The translations under genes were made by a program, and so were the position numbers. Shown here in pieces: positions 44,202 to 52,845 of a stretch of 64,000 nucleotides of DNA; position 1 is the stretch's first letter, and every line of letters starts with the position of its first letter. The notes beneath the pieces were generated by a model. It was not told the DNA's origin. It saw nothing but the letters and a program-made list of their open reading frames with translations, and did not search any database. This DNA comes from Ignavibacteria bacterium (GTDB lineage Bacteria > Bacteroidota > Ignavibacteria > Ignavibacteriales > Ignavibacteriaceae): the NCBI GenBank assembly GCA_030693705.1, contig JAUYAB010000063.1, forward strand, positions 1 through 64,000, written 5' to 3'.

Positions 44202-44937
44202 ATCCTACCTTCTATAATTAAGTGACAAAAAAAAATTACTGAACAAGCTTCTATTACCAACGAAAACATAAATAATAAAAACTAATTTATCAAACGATAG
44301 TACGCTTTTTCCTAGGGGATTTGTTACCCAACACAATAAAAAAAGGCTTATATTGGTTGTGATTAAGTCCTAATCCGGATAAACCGGAAATTAAAAAAAC
44401 AAATAATTTTGGAAGATTGATTGAATGATTAATATCCTCAGATAAATTCTTGTTTTGGGGGTCAAGATTTGAGAACAATGATAAACGATATTGGATTTTA
44501 GAAGTTTGTTACCGGAAGGGAAAGAATTTCGCGGTGATTGTTGCGGTTCGCCGCGGACTTGGCGAAATACTTCGACCGCGCTCAGTATTGTTTCTCGCAA
44601 CATTCTCAAAGAAAAAGTTTATCCCGTGGAGCGGGACAACGTTCGCAAAGGGAAAATTAATAGAGATTTGCACAAAAAAGGAGATTGACGTAAAATTTCC
44701 TCTCACTGTTTCTAATGTAATTTTTTTTTCCTCGTAGCACAGATTTTTAATCTGTGCACTACCAATTTGATTATGGTAAACTGTACATAACGGCTTATGT
44801 TAAAATCCAACACTGCCGTAGTAATTATTTAAATATTTACAATTGCATCTTACCTAAGTACCCGCATTTGCGGAATGTCAGGGGAATTTATTTGTCTCTT
44901 GACTCTTTACCTATTAAAGAGATTATGTGGTATTCTT
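44202..44937. other. Left margin of the accessory island, no gene
   Basis: 736 bp with only short, unconvincing ORFs. It holds an imperfect hairpin at about 44734-44763 (arms CACAGATT/AATCTGTG) next to a long T run, and copy A of the palindromic island repeat at 44785-44880. Nothing else recognisable. Confidence 0.55.
44785..44880 (-). repeat. Island repeat copy A (attC-like)
   Basis: Core 44785-44837 matches copies B (45661) and C (50984): minus strand TACGGCAGTGTTGGATTTTAACATAAGCCGTTATGT. The arm CGGCAGTGTT pairs imperfectly with AACATAAGCCG. To its right lies a perfect CCGCATTTGCGG palindrome whose neighbourhood recurs near 45826-45845. This is the most diverged copy and lies downstream of the 238-aa membrane-protein gene, where a cassette attC would sit. 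Confidence 0.55.
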
Positions 44938-45654
44938 TTACTTAATCGACTCTAACAAAGTTATTATTCTTTTACCTTCTTCAAAGACAAATATTTGTTG
45001 GTCCTCTTTAATTTTGCCACCATGTAAACTATAATTTATAATACCGAACAAGTTACTTAATAAATTAGTAACGTCAGGTGTAATAACTTCATGTTCATTT
45101 AAATCTCTTATAATGCCCAGAATTGGAGTCATTTTTTTTGTTCGCTCTGCAGATAAGTATTTTTCCCAGAGTCTGACTAAATTTCCTTCAATAGCGTATC
45201 TAATTTTAAATAAATTCTCTTTTTCTTCAGGGACTGCCAACTTTGAAGTTTTCGCAAGAATATTCTTTGTTTTGACATCGGCAACTGGTTGAACTTTTTC
45301 AGACAACGCCTTGAATTGCTCTATTAATTGAGGGATCTCTTTTTCAGTAGGAAGATTAAAATAGAATTGAGGATTAACATTTGATACGTTACTTATTTCG
45401 CTTTTCAGTATAAATCCAACTTCCTTAACAATATCATTTTTGATTTCATTTATCTCTTTTTTTAATGAAAAACCAAAAATATTTATTTCACTAATAAGCG
45501 GTAATAAAAGTATAGTGATCCAGAAAATAATGATTATGACATCAACAGATGTTGGATTCGTGGAAAGCTTTGAGTAGCGATCATAAGCAATTATACTTGT
45601 AACAATAAAAATAAATGACCACCAGATTATTTTGAAAAGATTTGATGTTTTCAT
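44938..45654 (-). CDS. Membrane protein with cytoplasmic helical domain, unknown (cassette-like gene)
   Basis: 238 aa. Two membrane helices at about residues 8-25 and 37-58 (VDVIIIIFWITILLLPLISEI), a linker, then an all-helical domain. Its end (NLVRLWEKYLS, ILGIIRDLNEHEVITPDVTNLLSNLFGIINYSLHGGK) recalls HEPN/DUF4145-type domains, though no clear R-x4-6-H is present. Its ATG is 6 nt after a GTTAGGC core at 45667-45661, as in integron cassettes with minimal leaders. Function unknown; a defence or stress role is only a guess from the neighbouring STAND gene. Confidence 0.6.
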   Translation of the reverse strand: MKTSNLFKIIWWSFIFIVTSIIAYDRYSKLSTNPTSVDVIIIIFWITILLLPLISEINIFGFSLKKEINEIKNDIVKEVGFILKSEISNVSNVNPQFYFNLPTEKEIPQLIEQFKALSEKVQPVADVKTKNILAKTSKLAVPEEKENLFKIRYAIEGNLVRLWEKYLSAERTKKMTPILGIIRDLNEHEVITPDVTNLLSNLFGIINYSLHGGKIKEDQQIFVFEEGKRIITLLESIK

Positions 45655-45660
45655 ATTACC

Positions 45661-45764
45661 GCCTAACGGCGTGTTATGTTAAAATCCAATACTGCCGAAT
45701 TAATTATTTATGGATTTCCATTTTCGTTTTATAAACAAAACGAACCATTTAATTATTAAAAAAT
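45661..45764 (-). repeat. Island repeat copy B (attC-like)
   Basis: About 90% identical to copy C over roughly 104 bp. On the minus strand it starts TTTTTAATAATTAAATGG, has an inner palindrome TTCGTTTT...AAAACGAA, then a second imperfect palindrome (CGGCAGT...AACACGCCG) ending in GTTAGGC at 45667-45661. GTTAGGC matches the GTTRRRY core of attC sites, preceded after 5 nt by a ...ATAAC L'-like box. The opposite (R'') end is degenerate, which is the weak point of an attC reading. Confidence 0.6.
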
Positions 45765-45903
45765 CTCCACCTCAAAAGTACCAAAGTTGTCGTGAACAAT
45801 AAAAACAAAAAACATTTTAGCTTAACACCCGCATTTGAGGAACTGTCCGCCTTTGGTGGATTGAAGAGGCTAGACACCCTGTTGATCTTTTATTGGATAC
45901 AGT

Positions 45904-46104
45904 TTACAGAGCAAGCCACCATAGATGCAAAACGCAAAGGCCAAAAAGAAACCATAATATTGCGAGTGATACCGAGATCGGATACAGAACATATTGATTA
46001 ATATCTACAAGTATCCCTGCAAAAATACCAAAGAATAATCCATGCGACATACCATCGTGCAAGTCTCCTCGTTTTTGCAGCACACGAGTAGCGTCAAAGC
46101 TCAT
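45904..46104 (-). CDS. Possible small two-helix membrane protein
   Basis: 66 aa from the ATG at 46104, or 74 aa from the TTG at 46128. The C-terminal part has two hydrophobic segments (LFFGIFAGILVDI; ISVSLAILWFLFGLCVLHLWWLAL). It lies between the STAND gene and repeat copy B on the same strand, where a further cassette gene would be expected. No homologue is recognised and it may be chance. Confidence 0.35.
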   Translation of the reverse strand: MSFDATRVLQKRGDLHDGMSHGLFFGIFAGILVDINQYVLYPISVSLAILWFLFGLCVLHLWWLAL

Positions 46105-46242
46105 GAGAAAAAACTTTCTAACAATCAAGTATAGAAGTTCTGCTTTGGTCGCTTGAGCCTTCCATATTTATCTCTAGAATTCCGTCAAAAAATTCCCAGA
46201 GTAAGATGCTATACTTACCGCGTTATTCTGATGAGAACTTAA

Positions 46243-49200
46243 TTATTGCCTTTCCGCCGCTTTAAGCCAATCATTTACGGAATTTACCCCTAATGACAAC
46301 AGTACATCTTGCACTGCTACCACACGTTTAAGCATCTCACCGTCATCGGTTTCTTCGCGTTCCTCGGCTTCGGCAAAAAGCCGGGTCATGAGTTGTACGA
46401 GTCGATTTTCATGATCGTAAAAATACGGCTCGGTACGACTGACATAGGCCAGATAAATATCGGTTGCGGCTAAGGCGAGTTCTGGGTCGCGCTGTGAAAT
46501 GGCGTTGAGCCATTCGTCAAACCCAAACAGACGGTGATGTTTGTCTTCGCTATCGCTTTCGAACACGCTAAAGTAAAGCTGAATCAATTCTATAGGGATT
46601 AAAATAGGCGGAGTATTGTCCCGGAAGATGTCGTCAACATGTCGAGCAACAGCCATCGCATGAGAGCTGCCTGTTTTTAGTCCCGTCTCAATACCTACAA
46701 GGCATTGCTCTCGATGCTGGCTGATATTTACAGTGTTAGTCCAAACACTTGCTGCCCCCTGCCAAGCTTCGGTAATATCCATTGTGTGCAATTCTTCAAG
46801 CAACTCCACAAAGTCAATATGCCCCGCCAAAGTAGACAAGGCTGAAATGCGCCCCCAAGTTTCCATGTCTTCCTTGCCTCCCTCGCGACAAATACGTTCA
46901 AGCGAGGGCGCAATCTTTTCGAAATGATCATGATAGGCGTAATACAGGCAATGTTCGGCGGATTGCCAAAGCCCAACAGCATCCTGAATAGCAAGGTGAA
47001 ATAATTCCCAACCCAATTCGGGATTCCGATATTGGAGGGACGGCAAACGTCGCAGAATTAGGGCGCGGATTGCAGGGTGTTCGTTGCTTGCAAATCGACG
47101 TAGTATGGGTGGGAACAATTCGGGCAATTTAACGTCGTACTCTTGAAAGCTATTGACCAAAATCATCAAGGCTTCGGCGATGTTTCCGCTCGTCATATTG
47201 ATACCAGCGGTAAGCAAATGAACCGAATCCCCTCGGACGGTGCTTTCCTCTCTAAGATTTCCGAAGCCTATTGCCAGGAACACTAACCGTGCAGCATTTT
47301 GAGTATCCCGAATAACATGTGCGCAGGCTTCGAGTGCCTTGGCTGCGGAGCGATTGAGTTGCCAGTGGGCAGGATGTCTTTCCAACTCATCAAGGATTTG
47401 ATTCGCCAATGTTGGAGCATTGGGCTCGTCAATCGGTACCCAAGTGCCGTTGGTTTGCAAGTTACCATAGCGATGTGCCAGGTATGTGGCGATTCCATCC
47501 ATGACGTCGTCGCGAAAACTTGCAGAAATGTCGCCCCAATATGCGACTAGCATTTTCAAGAATCTCGATGCGTGACGAGAGGAAGCTTCGCGCAGTTGAC
47601 ACCCTACTTCTCGCTCCCCGCCGATCAAAAAGTCATCGTAATCCCCCCTATTATATCCAGAGTAGTGCGCTAGCAAGCGAATTACGCCTTCATCGCTGAC
47701 ATTCAGAAATACCTCAAATGAAAATGGAGCAACTACCATACCGCCACGCATGCCGATGGATGGCTTTCGAATCAGCACCCCATTTGTTTTTTCGTATGCA
47801 TCCAGCAGTGTTTTTACTACTGGTGAACGCAGATGGCAAGGGATTGCGGATATATATTCTACTCGTTTCTTCATTGTCCAGAAAAGTGTTTCCTCATCCG
47901 TTAGCGATTCTTCCCATAGGGTTTGTATTGTTGCCATCACTGCATCTTGTGTGTGGCTATCTAGATAAATGAATGCCGTCTGGATCAATGCACCTAATTC
48001 GTAAGAGAGTCTAAATTCCAGTAAATTCCTGTCGCATAAAACGCGACCTATCAAATCAATATTGGGCTGTGGAGATTGTGTGAAAGCGAGGATAGCGAAG
48101 TAACACAATGCCCCTTCGTGGTTAAAGCACAAGCGTTCTCTGTTTTGCTGCCACCAGTCGGAGTGTTTTTGTGCATGGTCTAGAATGGTAGCCTCAATCG
48201 TATCCATCAGAATCCTCTCGCCATCTACGTGTCTATGATCGGTCTGGGAGTGCATATCGTTGTATGAGGTATTGTTCAGGTATCCATGGCTATAGCCTAT
48301 TCTGGTCTCGCCATAGTGAGCTGACTTGATTCGGCTCCACTGCTCAATAGCTTCCAACGCAAGATTAAGTAGGGCGGTGGATTGCACCATTCGTTTTGCG
48401 AGGAAGTTATCGTTTCTATCTCCAAATTCATGGGGCTGGCAATGCAATTTGTTGCCAAACTGAAATTTCATTACGTCGTCTTCGCTGATGTCGCCAGCGA
48501 TATAGCGCCATAGGGATTTGTCATCAACAGCTCCCGCGGTGATACAGCGCGCAACTGTACGCCCTAATAAGCTATACTCTGGTTTCGGCATACTGAGTAG
48601 CCGATCTAGCAAGGGCACAACCAGTGGTAAATTTTCTATTTTGAATTCGGATAGATAAGAAACTAATTGCTCTACGATTCTATTGCTGCCCAGCCAATCA
48701 AGCCTCAGAGTTTCCATCCAGAATGCCAATACTCCAGCGGCATCTTCATTTTTCCACTGTGCTACCCGATGAACATGGGCCGTCATCCCCTCGGCATCGC
48801 GCATTTCCTTCAATGCAGGCACCAGATGAGAAAACCAGAAGTGATGCCACTCAACCAACGATGCTTGGGTGTAAATCACCTGAAAAACCTCGCGATGCTT
48901 CTCTCGCAAGTCTCGTATCAGCGGCCAGTCATCCTCCTGCGGTATCTGCTGAGCAAACGACTCTGCAACTAGGCGGCGGATGTGGAAGGCTGCTTTACCC
49001 GTCAATACCGCTCTTAGTTGCTTTCTGAATTCACGACGATCTCCCGCCGCTAACTGTGCGACAAAGCTTCGTATGCTCGGACGCACGAAGGGCACGGGCG
49101 GCAAACCTTGGATGAATTCATTGAGCGAGACCCCTCGGCGTACAGCGCCGCATATCACCAGCACATCCAGCAGGGTTTGATGCCCAAACGTCAATTTCCC

Positions 49201-50814
49201 ATCATGGGTATCTTGCAGTACATTGAGACTCTGCAGCCGACGCAAGATATCCTGTGAAGCACTGAAACGTTGACGAGGAATTGATAGAGTGCGAGACTGC
49301 AGCATTACATTAGCGATGGATTCAATCGCTTGCATTGCTGTGTCCTCCAGCGCGGGATCTGCCTGCACGATGGTATCAAGGTAGCGTTGTGCCAACGCTT
49401 GGCTGGTAACCACATTGAAGCTGCCTTCACGCTGGGCTAGTTCTACAAACAGAGCCAGCTCGCGAGGATTTCGGATCAGTTCACGTGTGACGTGATCAAT
49501 AGTAGTGGAATCAATTCTGAGCTTTTCGAGTAACGGGGCGACCTCGATCTCCCAGTTCAGCTGCAGGCACTGAAAATCACTGTCCCACTGCCGTACGGCA
49601 ATGCGGCGGTCATATTTGCGGTCGAAGTCGCGACAAGCTGTTATAACGGTGATATTGGGGATTAGTAGCAGCTGGTCAATTTGTGCCAGGAAGTACGTCA
49701 ATACGCAGTGCTCGCGGGCGATGGACAAGACATCAAGAGAGTCGATGACCACGACCACATGCGCGTCTTCTGCTAACCGGGCAGCTTGCTCCACCCACTT
49801 TTCTGGCAGCCCTTGTGCCTGGCGCTCCTGCACTGTCGCCAAGTCGGCGAATTCGCGCGATTGTATGAAGAGCGGCACTATATCCGCTCGGGTTTGCGTG
49901 CGTTTCTCCAGTGCTTCTTGCAAATCCAGCATCACACAGGTTTTGCCGGAACCTGGAAGCCCCGTAAGCAGGATACTGCGTTTCCCTGCATCGATAGCAG
50001 CTAGGAGTTCGTTCACGACTGGGCTCGAAATGCGCTGCCCAGCAATGTCCCGAAGCCACGACCTGCCGATGGCTGAAGTGCCGGAAAACGATGTCCGCAC
50101 CCGTGCGATGGACATGAACGGAACCAGCATTGCTCCTGCATGATGTAGAATGTCTTTGAGATCGTCCTTGTTCAGGCGATGCTGAGTGGAAGCGGATAGG
50201 TTGCCGCCCCCCATACGTCCACCAAGTTTGTCAAGACGTATCCAGAGGGCGTTGAAGGCAGCTTCTGAGTTGCTCGCCATTTGGCGTAAGCGTTCGTGCA
50301 ACTTAGTTTCCATGCGATCGAAATCGTCAGTGACCACGAAAGCAGTGTGGCGTAAGAATTCGTAAGTTGAAAGATCGGAAGTCTGATTGGCAATGAGGGC
50401 GGCCAATTCATGGTTTGTTTCTTTATGTTCTTTAGTCAAATTCGTATGATAGTCGGCCTCATTGCTATAGAGAGTGCTGTATTCACGTAGCTTGGCAAGA
50501 GCACCAAAATTGTTACGCGAATAGAAACGGACTTGGGATTGCTGATGTCTAGCCAATACCTGAAAGGATTTGTTTAGTTCATCTGCAAGGTCCGATATCG
50601 ACCATGCATTGAAATGGGTCTGGTTCTTTTTGCTCTGACAGCAAATCAAGGAGCCATCGGATTTGCCAATAACAACATCATCTACCAGATAGGTCGTCGA
50701 ATCTATTTCAAGCCAATGAAATTCGGGGTCAGACAAGACGGTTAATGCCCAGTCGAAAGCAACCAAAGTCTGATAGATATCGCCACGGTTAGAGCGTATT
50801 CCTGCGATGCTCAT
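46243..50814 (-). CDS. STAND NTPase with Cap4/DUF4297-like nuclease N-terminus (Avs-like)
   Basis: 1523 aa. The N-terminal PD-(D/E)xK-like domain (about 1-200) has RGDIYQTLVAFDWAL, E36, D45-D46 and Q60-x-K62 (CCQSKK), the layout of Cap4/DUF4297 nucleases. A STAND/NACHT ATPase follows: Walker A GLPGSGKT at 285-292, Walker B VVVIDSLD ending at D361, then TACRDFD sensor-like motif near 395. About 1000 C-terminal residues are helical with no catalytic motifs, resembling a sensor of HEAT/TPR type. Avs proteins with this nuclease-STAND-sensor order detect phage proteins and cut DNA. Its G+C is higher than neighbouring genes (one 60-nt line at 49741 has 36 G/C), suggesting transfer. Anti-phage function is inference. 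Confidence 0.8.
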   Translation of the reverse strand: MSIAGIRSNRGDIYQTLVAFDWALTVLSDPEFHWLEIDSTTYLVDDVVIGKSDGSLICCQSKKNQTHFNAWSISDLADELNKSFQVLARHQQSQVRFYSRNNFGALAKLREYSTLYSNEADYHTNLTKEHKETNHELAALIANQTSDLSTYEFLRHTAFVVTDDFDRMETKLHERLRQMASNSEAAFNALWIRLDKLGGRMGGGNLSASTQHRLNKDDLKDILHHAGAMLVPFMSIARVRTSFSGTSAIGRSWLRDIAGQRISSPVVNELLAAIDAGKRSILLTGLPGSGKTCVMLDLQEALEKRTQTRADIVPLFIQSREFADLATVQERQAQGLPEKWVEQAARLAEDAHVVVVIDSLDVLSIAREHCVLTYFLAQIDQLLLIPNITVITACRDFDRKYDRRIAVRQWDSDFQCLQLNWEIEVAPLLEKLRIDSTTIDHVTRELIRNPRELALFVELAQREGSFNVVTSQALAQRYLDTIVQADPALEDTAMQAIESIANVMLQSRTLSIPRQRFSASQDILRRLQSLNVLQDTHDGKLTFGHQTLLDVLVICGAVRRGVSLNEFIQGLPPVPFVRPSIRSFVAQLAAGDRREFRKQLRAVLTGKAAFHIRRLVAESFAQQIPQEDDWPLIRDLREKHREVFQVIYTQASLVEWHHFWFSHLVPALKEMRDAEGMTAHVHRVAQWKNEDAAGVLAFWMETLRLDWLGSNRIVEQLVSYLSEFKIENLPLVVPLLDRLLSMPKPEYSLLGRTVARCITAGAVDDKSLWRYIAGDISEDDVMKFQFGNKLHCQPHEFGDRNDNFLAKRMVQSTALLNLALEAIEQWSRIKSAHYGETRIGYSHGYLNNTSYNDMHSQTDHRHVDGERILMDTIEATILDHAQKHSDWWQQNRERLCFNHEGALCYFAILAFTQSPQPNIDLIGRVLCDRNLLEFRLSYELGALIQTAFIYLDSHTQDAVMATIQTLWEESLTDEETLFWTMKKRVEYISAIPCHLRSPVVKTLLDAYEKTNGVLIRKPSIGMRGGMVVAPFSFEVFLNVSDEGVIRLLAHYSGYNRGDYDDFLIGGEREVGCQLREASSRHASRFLKMLVAYWGDISASFRDDVMDGIATYLAHRYGNLQTNGTWVPIDEPNAPTLANQILDELERHPAHWQLNRSAAKALEACAHVIRDTQNAARLVFLAIGFGNLREESTVRGDSVHLLTAGINMTSGNIAEALMILVNSFQEYDVKLPELFPPILRRFASNEHPAIRALILRRLPSLQYRNPELGWELFHLAIQDAVGLWQSAEHCLYYAYHDHFEKIAPSLERICREGGKEDMETWGRISALSTLAGHIDFVELLEELHTMDITEAWQGAASVWTNTVNISQHREQCLVGIETGLKTGSSHAMAVARHVDDIFRDNTPPILIPIELIQLYFSVFESDSEDKHHRLFGFDEWLNAISQRDPELALAATDIYLAYVSRTEPYFYDHENRLVQLMTRLFAEAEEREETDDGEMLKRVVAVQDVLLSLGVNSVNDWLKAAERQ

Positions 50815-50983
50815 TTATTACCAATACTAAGTCTATTATTCATATTACCAATTTTAGAAAGTGTCTATTTATAATTATTTTAGACAGAACAGTTATCGCG
50901 ACAGCACTCAACAGTTGGATATCATGTTTTCTCGTCCTCCCCATTGCAGTCCACAGTGCGCTGATGGTAGTTTTTCGTTTTAC

Positions 50984-51088
50984 GCATAACGGCGTGTTAT
51001 GTTAAAATGCAACACTGCCGTATTAATTATTTAAAGATTTCCATTTTCGTTTTACGTTAGTAAAACGAACCATTTAATTATTAAAAAT
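50984..51088 (-). repeat. Island repeat copy C (attC-like)
   Basis: Same structure as copy B. On the minus strand the first bases TTTTTAA contain the stop codon (51083-51081) of the 104-aa gene, so that gene ends inside the repeat. The 3' core is GTTATGC (50990-50984), a common attC variant. Inner palindrome TTCGTTTTA...TAAAACGAA. The outer hairpin CGGCAGTGTTG...AACACGCCG has a single bulged base. Confidence 0.6.
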
Positions 51089-51395
51089 TATCGGGCAACG
51101 GACAACTTTGTTGCGACCAATCAAAAGAAAACACTTCTGCTTGAGCGTTCGGAACATTTGGTGCGGCTATAAATCCTTCTCCAGGTATTCCATCTGTACT
51201 TCTAATTACTATACTAGTTAGTGCCGGTAAATTATTAGCTATACAATATGATTGAATTGGTTCAAGCAGTTGTCCTAACCCATGAAGTGGCACACTTATA
51301 AGCCATGATAAGTCTTCGTAGACCAATAATTGCCTTTTTGAGGCACAGAGAGTTAAAATAGGCCAAATTTGTGTGGCGCGTTCTTGTCGTGTCAT
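51081..51395 (-). CDS. Conserved small protein of unknown function (cassette-like gene)
   Basis: 104 aa: MTRQERATQIWPILTLCASK..., with a helix-turn-helix-like middle (LLVYEDLSWLISVPLHGLGQLLEPIQSYC) and a conserved end (GEGFIAAPNVPNAQAEVFSFDW). I recall similar uncharacterised proteins in many proteobacteria, which would fit horizontal transfer, but cannot name a family with certainty. The first part has the shape of 6-O-alkylguanine/ATL-type winged helices; this is weak. Its stop codon falls inside repeat copy C, as expected for an integron cassette gene. Confidence 0.7.
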   Translation of the reverse strand: MTRQERATQIWPILTLCASKRQLLVYEDLSWLISVPLHGLGQLLEPIQSYCIANNLPALTSIVIRSTDGIPGEGFIAAPNVPNAQAEVFSFDWSQQSCPLPDNF

Positions 51396-51585
51396 TTGAT
51401 CTCCTTTTCGTGGGTCATTTATTAACTATACTGCCAATTATTACATATAATATTCATGATAGTCTGTGTATTATATTTTTCCAATTTTCCCGCATCCTAA
51501 CACTCCTCCTATTTAAGGAATGATAGACCGCAGATTTTTTTCATTTCACTTCTTCAGAGATGCCGAACAAACCTCATCTCTTGCA

Positions 51586-51711
51586 GTCAGTAGTCATTGG
51601 TCATTCGTCATTAGTCATTAGATTTAATTGCCGACCGCTGACTGCCCACTGCCGATTGCCCACTGCCGACTGCGAACTGCCGACTGCCGACCGCCCACTG
51701 CCGACTGAACA
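51586..51711 (+). repeat. Degenerate 7-bp tandem repeat, 18 units (GTCATTA then CTGCCGA)
   Basis: Units in unbroken 7-bp register: gtcagta, gtcattg, gtcattc, gtcatta, gtcatta, gatttaa, ttgccga, ccgctga, ctgccca, ctgccga, ttgccca, ctgccga, ctgcgaa, ctgccga, ctgccga, ccgccca, ctgccga, ctgaaca. Two heptamer families are joined in one tract; the second is the same family that flanks the four-helix-bundle gene. Confidence 0.8.
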
Positions 51712-51740
51712 AAGTCTATTTTTAAGCCATTTTAGCACTT

Positions 51741-52223
51741 GTTGTGCCTCCGGTCACCTTAGTTGTCCTTCGGATCGTCTGAGTTGTCCTTCCGATCGTA
51801 CGAGTTGTCCTTCGGATCGTACGTGTTGTCCTTCGGATCGTACGAGTTGTCCTCCAGATCGTACGAGTTGTCCTTCCGGTCACACGAGTTGTCCTTCGGA
51901 TCATACAAAGAGACCTTCGGAACGTACGAAGAGTCCTTCGGAACTTACAAAGAGTCCTCCGGAACGTACAAAGAGTCCTCCAGATCGTACAAAGAGTCCT
52001 TCTGAACATACTAAGAGTCCTCCGGAACGTACTAAGAGTCCTTCCGATCGTACAAAGAGTTCTTTGGATCACACGAGTTGTCCTTCCCATCGTACAAAGA
52101 GTCCTCCGGATCGTACGAAGAGTCCTTCCTATCATACGAAGAATCCTTCGGAACATACAAAGAGTCCTCCAGATCGCACAAAGAGTCCTTCGGAACGTAC
52201 TAAGAGCCTCCGGAAAGCGACTA
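51741..52223 (+). repeat. Minisatellite: 23 tandem 21-bp units
   Basis: Exactly 483 bp = 23 x 21 with no insertion or deletion. The left block has units like gttgtccttcggatcgtac, the right block agagtcctccggaacgtac; the type changes at unit 9, and unit 17 reverts to the first type. Units differ by point changes only. Reading frames give heptads such as CPSDRTS on plus and RRTLCTI on minus, but there is no ribosome site or plausible N-terminus. Confidence 0.92.
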
Positions 52224-52773
52224 AGAGAGTTAACTTTTCTACAGAGAGTGATTTTTAATTTCCTAAGTTTCAAGAGTTTCAACTGAATAGCCATGACTTT
52301 TAAGTCATGGGTAAAGTCAAAATCCCAAACTTCGGGCTTCAGCCACAAAGTAACCCTTACAGTTTGTAAAAAAGTTTTCGAGGGTATTTTAAAATGATGA
52401 AAATAAGAAGTGATTTTAAGAAGTAGAAAAGAATGAAGCATATGTTTGCCGGGGGACGTTTGAAATACATCATCCGTCAAACATTTAACATCAACCATAA
52501 TAGAAGTAATCTCCCTTTTAAGCAAAATAAAATATAAAAGCTTAGCGCCTCCAATGTTATGCGAGAAATACGACCCTAGCTTTTCCCGAACCTTAAGACT
52601 TTGCTAAAGGTACTCCAGAAAAATAAGCTACAAATTCCATCAACTAAAAAAACAACCGGGAAAGATCCAACTATTCAAAGAACGATTCCGACAAGTCGGG
52701 AGCAATTATCTTTTGTTACTGTAAACATAAACATGAAACTATATTTATGCAAGAAATATTTGTATTTCATAAT

Positions 52774-52810
52774 AAAAAAAACCTCCCGGGTTTATAAAAC
52801 CCTGGAGGTT
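52774..52810 (-). terminator. Intrinsic terminator of the TPR/DUF3467 operon
   Basis: Arms at 52780-52793 and 52797-52810 pair with a single mismatch. The A run at 52774-52780 gives a T run on the minus strand. It lies 36 nt past the stop codon at 52846. Confidence 0.88.
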
Positions 52811-52845
52811 GAAATGAAGAGAAACTCAAAATATTAATTAGTTAA

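Larger units (their letters stand above)
45655..46242. other. Spacer between island genes, repeats and possible micro-ORFs
   Basis: Contains repeat copy B (45661-45764). Also on the minus strand is a 19-codon ORF at 45815-45756 that starts 4 nt after a GTTAAGC core-like site (45826-45820) and ends inside repeat B at the same base at which the 104-aa gene ends inside repeat C. A possible small membrane-protein gene (45904-46104) is listed separately. The rest is unassigned. Confidence 0.5.
51396..52845. other. Repeat-rich non-coding region at the island's right margin
   Basis: 1450 bp with no credible gene. Order: about 190 bp of A+T-rich sequence; the heptamer tract 51586-51711; a 23-unit minisatellite 51741-52223; about 550 bp of unique sequence containing a 9-bp-arm hairpin CCATGACTT/AAGTCATGG at 52291-52310; and the terminator at 52774-52810. 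Open frames through the minisatellite exist in several frames on both strands simply because its unit (21 bp) is a multiple of three. Confidence 0.7.

Noticed and set aside
44450-44737. 95-aa plus-strand ORF at the island margin
   Set aside because: No family likeness, odd composition, several overlapping frames of similar length, and no ribosome site.
44785-44880. Transposon terminal inverted repeats made of island repeats A-C
   Set aside because: All three copies are in the same orientation and no transposase is encoded, so they are not paired ends.
51741-52223. CRISPR array
   Set aside because: Units are contiguous with no unique spacers and no cas genes are nearby; this is a minisatellite.
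52291-52370. Insertion-sequence end near the CCATGACTT hairpin
   Set aside because: Only a short hairpin and a C+G-rich phrase are seen; no transposase or matching second end is present.
51560-52525. Long open frames on both strands through the 21-bp repeats as protein genes
   Set aside because: Several frames are open only because the unit length is a multiple of three. There is no ribosome site, the plus frame also reads through the heptamer tract, and the residue composition is pure repeat.
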